A program made the position numbers and the translations under genes. Shown here in pieces: positions 1-10,280 of a stretch of DNA of 64,000 bases (position 1 is the first letter of the stretch; each line of letters begins with the position of its first letter). The notes under the pieces are model-generated. The model saw only the letters and a list, made by a program, of their open reading frames with translations. It ran no database searches and was not told the DNA's origin. Source of the stretch: Odiellus spinosus (taxonomy: Eukaryota > Arthropoda > Arachnida > Opiliones > Phalangiidae). The DNA lies in assembly GCA_963920705.1 (NCBI GenBank), contig OY987226.1, positions 11,968,501 to 12,032,500 on the forward strand, written 5' to 3'.

Positions 1-314
1 AAAGCTTGTAAGATTTTCTAATTCAGTCGAAATTTAAAGAAAAATTTTAAAATTCAGTCAAAATCTTAGTTACACAAAAGATAATTAGCTACATTTGCAC
101 TTGGAACTTCCAAACCATTTTCAAACAATTTTAAAGGGTCAAATCCACTTCTGTTCATTGAGAAAAGAACTCTACAGTTGACCCCAAAATTTCATAATTT
201 GACCTTTCTATAACGGTTAAAATTGTTTCAAAGTCATGGTGTGAATGCTAAATATGCAATATTTTGAAAGATTTGGTAGATTTCAAATTTGTGGGTCAAC
301 AGTGTAAATCTCAC
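1..314 (-). other. ATP13A1: Intron 5 of ATP13A1, incomplete
   Basis: AT-rich sequence after the exon-5 donor at 314-313. None of the three minus-strand frames shows the expected continuation of the actuator or M3 region, so the next exon lies outside the window. Confidence 0.75.
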
Positions 315-621
315 CTTTTAATCCGGGGCTAGTTTTACTGGGTGGGGTATGTTGCACCACCTTGGTTCCACCGTACAAAATATGCAAGCGTCCATGAGCT
401 TCCAAATCTAATACATTATCAGAATCAAAGGCTTCGATGGGTTCTTTCATTTGTGGAACAGATTCACCGGTCAACATAGATTCGTCGATAATACAAGGTC
501 CTCTTAGTAATAGCAAGTCGCAGGGTACAATATTATCATTTTGAGATCTGCCGATGGAGACGATATCTCCAGGAACAAGATCACTACTTAAAATTGGTCT
601 CCACTTTCTATTTCTATAAAC
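315..621 (-). CDS. ATP13A1: ATP13A1 coding exon 5 (actuator domain)
   Basis: Residues 269-370 plus one base. It starts [10 protein letters not shown] and contains [23 protein letters not shown], then [18 protein letters not shown] with the catalytic TGES loop, and ends YGGTKVVQH...SPGLK. Acceptor CACTCTTAG, donor AAAAG|GTGAGA, phase 1. The next exon would complete an Ala/Pro-type codon. I see no ATP13A1 coding sequence between 1 and 314, so the following intron is at least 314 bp, much longer than the four before it. Confidence 0.96.
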
Positions 622-1705
622 CTAAGAGTGGACAAAACTATTGAATACAAATAAATATTGCTACGAGGAAATCGATTAAAAGACTATCTATTACCTGAAT
701 CAAGTAAGGTTTGTTCCCCATTTTACGAATTTCGGACAAATTCCTTAGTTGCTGCTGAACCAAAGTGCATTCGAAGGCGATCAGCATTGCTAAAGTGAAA
801 ACGCTATAATACCAGAATTCGTCCAGACACCAAAGTCCGACGCAAAACACTTGGAAAACGAAAAAAGGAGCCGTGGCTCTTTCTTTGAAAAGATCGACGA
901 ATTCAGGCACCACCATTTCAAGACTAAACAAGTATAAAATTGTCCAAACCTGGCCTCAAAGAATGGAAATAATTATATAATCCATGAAAACAAACACTAA
1001 CTCATTTTTCCCGTAATGTTTTTCAGCGGCTTCGAGTTCCGTATCTTCTTGGTAACCTTTCCACTCTTGATAAAACTTGAAGGAATGTTGAGTTGGAAAT
1101 TGTAACCCTTCAAAAGTTTTTCGGTCGAGGTTGTAAACGTACTTCGTTTTTTGAAAAACGAACCAAATACTCGTTTCCCCATTAATCTAAAGTTGAATTA
1201 TGTTAATTAGTAGCGAGGTTTAAAGATTAATAAAATGGGTTTTCTTACCTTCGCTTTGAACAAGCGTACAACTTCGGCTGATCCGCTGTTTGGGGTGGGG
1301 ACTACTTTGACTAGCGAAGCGTTATGAGCGTTGGATTCCTGTTAATGTTTCTTATTATTTAAAGTCGGTTTAGGATTAAAATCAATGAACCCCAATTTAA
1401 TTTACTTTAGTATAGGATAGTAGACATCGAATGTGCACAGACCAATGGCAGAACAAGCAAGTCAGTATCTGCAGTATGCCAAGGATGGCTAGCGCTATCA
1501 AACCGGCTTCGAAATACTGAGAGATACCGTATATAAAGGCCCAAAAATAAAACCATACGGAATATAATATAACAAATGGTCCGATGTAACCGTGTAAAAT
1601 TAAAGGTCTAGATTTATATAAACTAAAAGATTGAACCAATTCATCCACGCTCGGTGGCAAGTACGCTGCCATATTTCCGGAAGAAGAAATCTCGATTTGT
1701 GTCAT
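315..1705 (-). CDS. ATP13A1: P5A-type ATPase ATP13A1, N-terminal part (5 coding exons, 3' end outside window)
   Basis: Joining 1705-1406, 1338-1249, 1186-1002, 923-695 and 621-315 gives about 370 residues in one frame, all with GT/AG introns and consistent phases (0, 0, 2, 0, 1). I recognise the protein as the P5A ATPase ATP13A1/Spf1, an ER-membrane pump that removes mis-inserted tail-anchored and mitochondrial helices. Seen in order: two N-terminal membrane segments (about residues 40-60 and 66-87), the family phrase [10 protein letters not shown] (exon 2), two more membrane segments (about 210-225 and 229-247), then the actuator domain with the TGES dephosphorylation motif at residues 319-322 followed by VPQMKEPIE. 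The catalytic DKTGT aspartate and the M4 motif are not in the window. The family is about 1,200 residues long, so roughly 30% is present. I see no frameshift or stop. The identification rests on recalled family sequence, not on a search. Confidence 0.96.
695..923 (-). CDS. ATP13A1: ATP13A1 coding exon 4 (core M1-M2)
   Basis: Completes codon 192 and encodes residues 193-268. It begins [19 protein letters not shown], one of the most conserved P5A stretches, then the hydrophobic hairpin [20 protein letters not shown] and [12 protein letters not shown], then the conserved [16 protein letters not shown] segment leading into the actuator domain. Acceptor TTGTTTAG, donor CAG|GTAATA, phase 0. Flanking introns are 78 and 73 bp. 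Confidence 0.96.
1002..1186 (-). CDS. ATP13A1: ATP13A1 coding exon 3
   Basis: Residues 131-191 plus two bases of codon 192. The acceptor is CAACTTTAG and the donor is GA|GTTAGT, so the split codon reads GA|T (Asp) with exon 4. The exon includes [11 protein letters not shown] and [18 protein letters not shown], which align by memory with the FQK-x-KY-x-Y and GFQEDSEI-x-AAEKKFG stretch of the family. This is the cytosolic region before M1 of the core ATPase. No anomaly is seen. Confidence 0.95.
1249..1338 (-). CDS. ATP13A1: ATP13A1 coding exon 2
   Basis: Ninety bases, 30 residues (101-130), phase 0 at both ends. Acceptor TTAACAG, donor AAG|GTAAG. It contains the highly conserved cytosolic phrase [15 protein letters not shown], diagnostic of ATP13A1 orthologues from yeast to man. 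It is too short and too dependent on splicing to be found as a free-standing open frame. The introns on either side are 67 and 62 bp. Confidence 0.95.
1406..1705 (-). CDS. ATP13A1: ATP13A1 coding exon 1
   Basis: Encodes residues 1-100 if translation starts at the ATG at 1705 ([10 protein letters not shown]...). The frame stays open upstream to another ATG at 1795, but a pyrimidine-rich tract ending in TTTCAG at about 1770-1748 looks like a splice acceptor. In that reading the exon begins at 1747 behind an unseen non-coding exon, and the ATG at 1795 lies in an intron. A third in-frame ATG at 1672 ([12 protein letters not shown]) would also keep the conserved part. The exon carries two hydrophobic segments, [15 protein letters not shown]... 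and [15 protein letters not shown]..., then CHWSVH, which matches the family's CHWSVH/GHWSVH region. The donor is AAA|GTAAAT, phase 0. The exon is certain; the exact start is not. Confidence 0.9.
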
Positions 1706-1747
1706 AGAAGCCGCTACATGTGCGAGTACGTCATGGGGCGGGGTTAA

Positions 1748-1770
1748 CTGAAATAAAGAAAGCGAAGAAG
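1748..1770 (-). promoter_or_regulatory. Probable splice acceptor upstream of ATP13A1 start
   Basis: On the minus strand this reads as a run of C/T with CTTTCTTTATTTCAG, ending at 1748. It is as good an acceptor as those of the confirmed introns. It implies a non-coding first exon further right and favours a start at 1705 or 1672 over 1795. Without transcript evidence it remains an inference. Confidence 0.55.
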
Positions 1771-1802
1771 CGGGTTTTTTGAATACCGATTCCATGTAGT
1801 TT

Positions 1803-2083
1803 AATCTATAAAATCTTTAGGGAAACTATCTCAAAATTCTTTAGGGAAACTCTCCCATTAAATCTTTATGGAAACTCTCCTATTAAATCTTTATGGAAAC
1901 TCTCCCATTAAATCTTTAGGGAAACTCTCCCATTAAATCTTTAGGGAAACTCTCCCATAAAATCTTTAGGGAAACTCTCCCATTAAATCTTTAGGAAACT
2001 CTCACATTAAATCTTTAGGAAACTCTCACATTAAATCTTTAGGGAAACTATCCCATAAAATATTTATGGAAACTATCTCAAAA
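1803..2083. repeat. 25-bp tandem repeat, about 12 copies, 5' of ATP13A1
   Basis: Units share the core GGGAAACTCTCCCATTAAAT followed by CTTTA. Copies run 24-25 bp, with inner copies nearly identical and the outermost ones (AAACTATCTC) diverged. Two adjacent copies lack one G and read CTCACATT. The array starts just upstream of the 1795 ATG and, if the acceptor at 1748 is used, lies in the first intron. Confidence 0.93.
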
Positions 2084-5000
2084 AAATAAAAATAGCCAAA
2101 AACGGCCAGTAATACAGTCCGGAATGCAGAATTTCAAAATATTTAAATGGTCTACGAAAACTTCAACTTAAAACTTTACAGAATATAGTATGTTTTTTTT
2201 TCTTTGAATAATTATAGTACACATAATTAACGTGTTTTTCTAGGACATAATTATCTTAATTTATTAAACTTTTGACTAGAAAGATCCGCAGAGACTATTT
2301 CAAGATCAAAGCTTTCTTCAAAAATAAAATTTTTTGAAAATAAAACCTTTTTAACTCCGAACCTTCGTCCGGAAAAAAAACACCACATGGTTTATAGTAT
2401 ACTAAATTAAATTCAATACTTAAAATCTCGTGCCCAGTTATTAATCTAATTGAATGAGACGGGAATAGAACTAAATAATGGAACCTTTGACTTTCGAAAC
2501 TTAGGCTTATATTTAAATCTTTATTAAATATCTTGTGTATTATAAAAGCTAAACCCACGTATTTTTAATTTTTATACAAGTCAGCGGGTCGGCTACAAAA
2601 TATATATTTTGCATAAAGAGGTCTAGAAAATGTTTGTTTTTGCTAGATATGACTTTGTCAGGTGCTAGACTTTAAGTTCCAAAAACCTTGTAAAAGTAAC
2701 TCGAAACACCATAAAGAGTTTCGCGCGAGTTTAACAACGTTAACCTATCATCCTAGAGTGTAATTACCATATTCTCTAAACTTTACGTAATACTTTTATT
2801 CTTGACAAACGGCGGGCAGACAAGATACAAACTTGGCGTAACCCTTTTCGCCACGTTATCACGGAAATTTCGGAAAACTATATACTGTAGTCTTGATTCA
2901 ACCAGAAATTTCATCAATTTCAAACCTAGGCTTACCTATATCCGTAAGATATCAACTATAAGAGAGTGAGCAAAAATCGTAGCTTTGTACGTTATGAAAA
3001 TCTAAAGAAATATAGTTTAAGAGAAGGAGAACACGGGCTAACTAAGGCAAAAGAGCGCGAAAGAAAAGAGTCTCCGATAGCGTTGAGAGGAAGTTACCCT
3101 CCGGGGGGTTGTTGTGGGAAACGCCATTTTTCATAGCTAACAACTACTAGTAAGGGGCTAACCCCTCTCTCCCCAATATGGAGGCAAATGCCTAGAAAAG
3201 GGGAACATAGATAGGAAGAAGGGGTGTTGTATTAAACGGAATAATTCCATATTGAGTCTACAACAAGTGGAAAGCTAGACACCACTAAATTCCATTCATC
3301 TAAGATATGTTTCAAATAAAATTATTATGGTAAACTCGACGTGATATGAACTAATAGTGAAATGGGATCTTTTCTTTGGGTACTGGTATCGTTTTCTGGC
3401 ATCGCCGGGTGCAATAAGGAGTTTGGCTCCCCCCCCCCCCCCCACCCGAAGAGAGAACGGGCCTATCTAATTAAAGTGACTCAATTTTAGTATCTCTCTT
3501 CTCTTCTCTGGCCGGAATACTACTGTACCTCTCCCAAGGGATAGAAATAAGATAGTCGAGGATTTTGCCTACACAGTACATCGAGCTTCTTTTCTTCGTT
3601 CTTTACTTCGTTACAGACAGAAACCCGTCGCACACCGAGTTTTCCCTAGACATCATTATTTTCGCAGGGTTTTCAAATTCACTTAGTATTTTTAAAACAT
3701 ACATTCATAAAACATTTCACAATTAGGTCAGGGACAAATATTCTTCAGTGAGCCCCTGATTAAATTTATTTGTGACTGATAAACCTATTTAAACCACTGG
3801 AAGTAGAATTCAAGTGCCTGTGTACGACTGTCTTTAATTCCGGTTGATTCTACTTAATAAAGTTCTTTATCGTTTGACATCCAAGCTTAGTCGCTATTCG
3901 CGAGGGTTTTGCAGATATCAAGAGCGACAAGTTAGTTTAAAAATCGTACACTAATTGTAAAAACCTAAAAAAAGGATCATTCTACTAAAATATTTTATTT
4001 TTAACAACATTGTGATGTAGTGATCTAATTAGAGATAAAACTTGGAACTTTCTCTCAATTTCAAAGAATTGTATTTTATAGGGCCATATATATACGAGTT
4101 TAAAACTTTCAAATTAATTCCAATTACTTTGAATAAGTAAGTTTGTGACAGATGAAATTTGGAATTTTCTAAATGGCAAATTTCAAAAGATTGAAGAAGC
4201 AAGAACCGATAGAAGCAAAACGAGAACATTGAAAGATAAAATAGAATTCTCGTAACATGATGATATACTTTTTACGAGAATCGTCTATTCCTACTTTATA
4301 AATAAAGCTCTGATATCTATCTTTAGCGCCATTTTACGGCTTTGAAAACATTTCTTGGCACTCTCCCTCAAAAGTCTACCTAGTAGATTAAATGCTATAC
4401 GTTTTTGGACTAATTTTCAAATACCCCGATTTTTCCGGTTGTTCACTGATCTGGGAGTACTAACGTTGCATATCGAATTAGTATTACCTAGTATAGTTTT
4501 CCACATAATCTATAGTCCAGTTCATAAGAAAATAAATGTTAATCTTAATTTTAGACATTCAACAAGTTTAACTGGATATGTAGAGCTTGGAATAAGGTAG
4601 ACTTTGGGGTTGATATTTTTTTTAAACTCGGACCAAATATCGTCTAAAATAAAACAAAGCTAGGGATAAATTTTTAGAGAAAGGTGAGAGGCGGGTGTTC
4701 GAGAATCGAGATGAAAGTAGCAAAGCTTAGAAAATCCTTTAAAACGAGCCCTTGACAGAATGAAGATGGAATTTTTGACAGGTGTCGATTTAGGAGGCGC
4801 GGGAGCAAAAAGAGAAGAAGAGGGATGATCGCCCAGCGAAATAAAAAAAGCGAAAAAGAGAGAAAGAGAGAAAAAACTGTTGCTTCCCATTGTTATATAC
4901 TACATCTTGTTAAACTTATACCAGTCAATACGTACAAAGCTGGAGCTAGGTTGATTTCCTAATCAATAATCTATGCCTTTTTTACTCGTTCCCCCAAAAT

Positions 5001-5211
5001 ATCTTCATTGACTCATTAAAGTTGAAGCAAGTCAATGTTTCTTCAAACCACTAAGAAAGGCTTGAAGATCCTTCTATTTACATTATCCCAGTCTTTGTTA
5101 AAACTGAAAACGAGTATGTAGAAAAAAAGCGAGCTTCTACAAAATGCTGACAAAAAGAAAACCTCTATACTTCTTCCTAAACGTGTTCGGCGGAGAAAAA
5201 AGCGCCACGAC

Positions 5212-5213
<2 letters not shown>
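2084..5213. other. Gene-free stretch
   Basis: No supported exon on either strand. Open frames up to 87 codons (e.g. 2295-2558 minus) are compositionally like random AT-rich sequence. It contains a 15-base C run at 3429-3443. No inverted or tandem repeat of note was seen. Confidence 0.6.

Positions 5214-5247
<34 letters not shown>
5214..5247. repeat. Poly-A run (34 A)
   Basis: Uninterrupted A tract. The sequence on its left has no similarity that I can see to the sequence left of the other long A runs (6422, 9612, 15699), so a common SINE family is not supported. Confidence 0.9.
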
Positions 5248-5250
<3 letters not shown>

Positions 5251-6421
5251 AAGAGAAAAAGAGAGAGCAAATGGTCTAAAACCGTCCCGATAGGCCCTTA
5301 AATACGTTCGAAATACCCACCAAGTGTCAACGGCTTTTCTTTTCCTAATAACGTGTCCCCTTTTATATATAAAAATGATAGAAATCCAGTCATAGGGCGA
5401 AGGAACCCAACCCGAAAGAAATGTGAAGTTTGGCATTGGTATACTTCTATTATAGAACTAATCCTAGATTGATTCGGACGAGTAGGTTTTGTCGTACAAG
5501 TAATAAGAGCTTTAAAAAAATGTTATTATATGGTTGAACATTATTCTATCATTTATGAGTGATAACTAATTATAATCATAAAGAAATAGCACATAATGCA
5601 TTCATAGCTTATAACCGAAATGAGCCACCAGATGTTTGGGGTAAAAACTTCCTAGTTAAAGCTCTTATTTTAAAATTTTTGTAATTATGATACGATTGTG
5701 TTAAATTGCGCTATACAAAAGCGTATTACATGGTACAGTAACTAAATTATGGTACAAACCAAAGTTTAAGGCGAAATTATTGTAATGTATACCATAATTT
5801 GAAATGTTAATAAATCTTTTCTTGATCCAATCATTAATCTTTTGGTTTAAATCAATATTAATTACTATTAATTAAGTTACACTAAATTTATTAAAAACTT
5901 TAGAGATCTCTTTTTTACCACAAACCCAATTTCCAGGGTTTATTTATCTAATGTATTTCCTACGAGACGCCTGTAAAAGTGTTTCAGCCAACCAACAATA
6001 AAGTTATTGGTGAAGCCCAACAAACAGGCGTTCTTAGACAAAATAATCTAGAAATCAGTAAACTTACTAATAATTATAATCAAATTTTAAAACTATCTTA
6101 CACATTTAAATACATTTCCCGAGGCCTTCCGGCGTACAAGACTACAAGATAATTACACCAAATTTCGATTTCTCTTTGCACTCTGGCGCACAACACCACC
6201 AATAAATGTTTCTCCGTGAAAAAGAACCTTCTTTTTCTATATAGTTTTAACCTTCATTTCTCTCCAGTTCAGTCGAGCTCCTTCTAGAATGAAATGAGAG
6301 TTAGTTCTTACGGGAAGGAAGGGGAGCAGGGTGATAGGTTGTAAATTGGAATTTGGTGTGTGCCACGTTTTTTAGAGCTCCATCAAGGGGTTTCCAGTTA
6401 ACAATAACGTTATTGGAAAAG

Positions 6422-6455
<34 letters not shown>

Positions 6456-9400
6456 CCATCGACACCCGATGGTCAGCCTAAAGTTACCAGCCTCCACCCT
6501 TGACAACTCCCCTATTTTTTTTTTTGTATCGACACCCTTATACTGAAAGGGGGTCTAGGAGCGGGGGTTTAAAAGGTCAGGGGTCATTTGATATCCCGGT
6601 TAGCGATCGATGGGTCATTAAAGACCCATCCCTTTTCCTCGTGGACTTCTTTCTATCCAGTTTACACTGGAGAGACGTAAAACCTTGTATCTAAATTGTG
6701 ATACAAAGGTATCACTAACGTGGTTTTAGCTTTTAATCCAAAACGTGTCTTTCGTGGATAGATAAGTTTTTTTCTTCTGAAGACACCTATTAAACGTGTA
6801 CGTGTAACTTGTAGTTAGGGATGTGTGACGGTCGGGCACGTGACTGGGACTGTAATGACTGTGTTGCAGTCTAAGAAGGGATCAGATTATGGTAGTAAAA
6901 CCATATTTGTTTCGTGTCAGAAAATTAACAAAATTCTCAAGAAAATTAGGCTAAAATGAGCAGATTCGATCAATTGTGGAATAATTCAATATATTTTAAA
7001 GATTATGAAGAGCTCAATAAAAATATTCGTCATCTAATCAATTAAACTTGGTTAATATAAATTTCCATCTAAATTCAATTTATAGGAATTTTTATAAACC
7101 CACAAATTAGGCCTATAGATTACAATCCTATATATACACAATTCCCTCTCTCGACTTAACCACGAAACTTTTCGAAACTATAGTAATTTCCCGCCAAAAT
7201 TCTTGTATTCTTCCAAATGACGTCTCGCACCATGTTTCAGTATAAAACTTAAGTCCAAAAAATTGTAGGGAATCATTCTGCGCATTGCCAGGCCCCCTTT
7301 TTCTCGCGCGATAAATCTGGTGGTTCTTTTTTCCTAACCGGAGCGAGTAATAAATGGGTGTAAGGAGCTAGAAGGAATAAAACATTGCTAGTTGTCGAAA
7401 TGGAAAAAAGGAGAGAGAAGAAAAAGATCAACGAGAGCGTTGAAAACTCGAGCTGGCCGAAAAGAGAGAGAAAAAAATTATATATCTCACATTTCTCTCT
7501 TCAAAACGCACCCCTGGTTTCTGGGTTTTTATAAAAAAAAATAGGCTTAGGGTTTGGAGGGGGTGTTATATAAGTATAAAATGAGATGGCGTCGAAACTA
7601 GGGGGAGAACTGAAAAGGAGCCCGTAATTTCCACCAAATCTGCCTCTCCGCTGACACGTGTGAAAGTGACCGCGAGATCCTAACAAGCCAATTTCATTTT
7701 CGCTCTCTTTCTTTTTCTCTCACCATACTTTCTCCATCCTCTATTCGACTTGCACACATGAAACAATAAAGAAATAAAGGGGAAAGGGATATACAAAGGT
7801 TACTCGGTGCTTGGTTAAAGGTTGCGTTACAAGCCTCGGGAGTGTTGCGTCAAAAGGATCAAACTGTCTACTTTTTCGATATCATATTCAACCTATTTCA
7901 AACAATAAAGTGATATTTAGGGAAAAGGTGAAATCTCGGTATAATGTTTATGAAAAAAGAACGCCAAACAGTTTTGTACACCTTAACTGAAACTCGTCGA
8001 ACGAATTTTTGGGATTTTCTATACTAGATTACAATGCTAGTTGAGAGTCACGGTAATGGATACTATGGTTCCTTACATTTTGATAGCGGTCTTAGGTGAC
8101 GGTGACTGATTTGTAATATAGCAGGAAATTTCTCGGGAGCGCGGTCGTCTCGCATTTTCTGACATTCGATACTCTCTTCTGTCGGGTGCCCGGGATCAGC
8201 AGAGGACTATACTTTTTTCGCCCCTATCCCCTCACAGAACTTGACGATAGAGCTGGACTGAGCGAGGATTTTTCAGTTTCAAATACGGTGATTACTTTTA
8301 GGATAGAAGCGTGGTTGTTACGTTCACTATGTCTGTCTGAGTTTTTTTTCTAAGATTGTGTCAGTAATGATATTATTGAAGGTATATAAGATAATTAGAC
8401 TTTAATTTATACTGGTAGCAGGTTATCTGACCTCCGAGCATATGTACTTAAGGTCGGATAGAGTTCAAGTCTTACAGAGGTGAGAAAAATTTTAAAAAAC
8501 GTAATTGAAACGCCTACATGTACGTGATCTACCACGTTTTTTTCAAGCGATACCTTTAGTTCAGTGGACGTTTGATTCAAGGACCCGTACCCGTTCTTGA
8601 TAAAATAAAGCAAATAAAAAAAAAAAATACAGTTTCCGGTTTATTAGAACATTTCTTAACTTCAGCGACTACTTTTTTGGGCGTAAAATCCTCAATTTCT
8701 TCACCCTAGTCAGTGTGAGCCAAAAAAGAGAGAAACTTTTCAAACCCTGGGCCAAGCGACGGAATCTCCGCCAAGAAAAAAAAAGTATAGCGTGTTTGGC
8801 CATAGATCACGAGGTCCGTCTGGTCGACGCAAGCTGGCGAAGCTGTGTAGGCAGCTATATTAGCGAGAAGCTGTAGCTCCCTTATTGCTCGCGGTGGCTG
8901 GGAGAAGGGGCAATCCTGGAGCAACCCTAGAGCCACAGCCTCGTACAACTCGCGGGATAACAAATGCGAAAGCCGGGCGTTCTTCTTACAACGGGGTGCA
9001 ATTCCGGGAGAATTCGTAGAGAGACCTTTTCTTTCACGACCATAAACATACATCACAGGCTCTCCCCCTCCGACTCTATCTCGACCTGGGGTTCTACGTA
9101 TATAATCTTAACAAAAGTAATACACCAGCGTAAGTGTAGCTGTTTCCAGTTCAGCGGACTGTAGCGAAAGGTTTTGATACGATTTGAGTCCAAGGCCTAG
9201 TTGAAATGTAAATGTATAAATACTTGGGACGACGGAATTATGTATTTCGGGCTGTAAAGTGTACTACCTCTCCAAATCTTTCATATTTGAGAATAATTTA
9301 GAAATACCACACTTCTCAGTTTTGGACCTAAATCTAAAATAACCAATGATTTCTTAATGAAATCCCTAATTGCTCGAAAATACGTCCCTGGAAAATAATT

Positions 9401-9611
9401 TTCCGTTAAACACTCAGCCCAGCTTTGGAGGTTGGACTGATACAATTTGTTGTTGCCAACACCGTCTGCTAATCGAGAAACAAAGGCAACTTTAAAAAGC
9501 CTTTACAAATTTCAGATATATTCCTTATATAAAAACTAAAAAAACAATTCAAAATACAATTTTTCACACCAAGCAATCTATCTTGCTCGATATTGAGATT
9601 AGCAACCATGG
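5248..9611. other. Gene-free stretch with GC-rich pocket
   Basis: No named gene. It holds a second A run (6422-6452) and a GC-richer pocket at about 8730-9090, where a 116-codon minus-strand frame (9056-8706) reads through. That frame shows no family I know, and its length is within chance expectation given the lower stop density of GC-rich DNA. A short imperfect inverted pair (GACGCCTGT / ACAGGCGTT) spans about 5966-6034. Confidence 0.5.
6422..6452. repeat. Poly-A run (31 A)
   Basis: Uninterrupted A tract. To its right the words TCGACACCC occur at about 6460 and 6530, a weak local duplication. Confidence 0.9.

Positions 9612-9645
<34 letters not shown>
9612..9645. repeat. Poly-A run (34 A)
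   Basis: Uninterrupted A tract about 150 bp left of the diverged edge of the 534-bp satellite. No target duplication was recognised around it. Confidence 0.9.
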
Positions 9646-9647
<2 letters not shown>

Positions 9648-9799
9648 GAAAAATGTAATGTAAATTAACATTAGCTTCAAAATTTTCTTCCAAAGTACTG
9701 CGGTACTGTGTTGTAACGCTAACCAGCAAAAGTCAATTAAAAATAGCGCTTAGAATGAATGAGGGTTTCCTGTCTCACTTTTTCTCCTAACTAAACTTG

Positions 9800-10280
9800 T
9801 GATGTTAAAATAAAATATGTAAATCATGGTTTTCCCACGTTAATTCCATAATGTATTATTTGAAGTATTTGATTTATTATTCTGACCGATTTTACCCTAA
9901 TAATTAGTTACATAAATTAAGATTATACCGTTTAAAGGTCTTTCATCGAATAATTAACACGTTTTAACTAAAGCCGAGTTCGTAATAAAAATGATTAATT
10001 CTAATTGGCTCCATTTACTTAGATTTTCAGGTTGCCGTATTAGTTAAAGGTGTTTTATATTTGAACTTAGATAATAGATATGACACCAAGCAACCTTATT
10101 TAGTTTTCCCATCCTCTAATTATTACTGATATTAATAATTATGGCTTAAAATCGATTAAATATACAAATATATATATTAATATATTATATTAATATTTAA
10201 TATATGGAAAAACACATAGATTATTCGTTAAAGCACCTTTAAACACTATAATTATAATTTAGGTAAATAATTATAAAGAA
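9800..10280. repeat. Diverged left edge of the 534-bp inverted-unit array
   Basis: From about 9800 to 9960 the sequence aligns by eye, with many changes, to the right arm of the units that follow: ...AAATCATGGTTTTCCCACG..., then CCATAATGTATTATTTGAAG..., then CTGACCGATTTTACC..., then TAATTAGTTACATAAATT. The rest to 10280 is AT-rich (TATATTAATATATTATATT near 10170) and may include a decayed left arm. Edge decay of this kind is typical of old array margins. Confidence 0.65.

Noticed and set aside
8706..9056. 116-codon minus-strand frame in a GC-rich pocket
   Set aside because: Few stops are expected in GC-rich sequence. No recognisable domain, and the peptide ends in low-complexity Phe.
5214..9645. 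Poly-A runs as SINE or LINE tails
   Set aside because: Upstream sequences of the different A runs do not resemble each other, and no target duplications or RNA polymerase III boxes were recognised.
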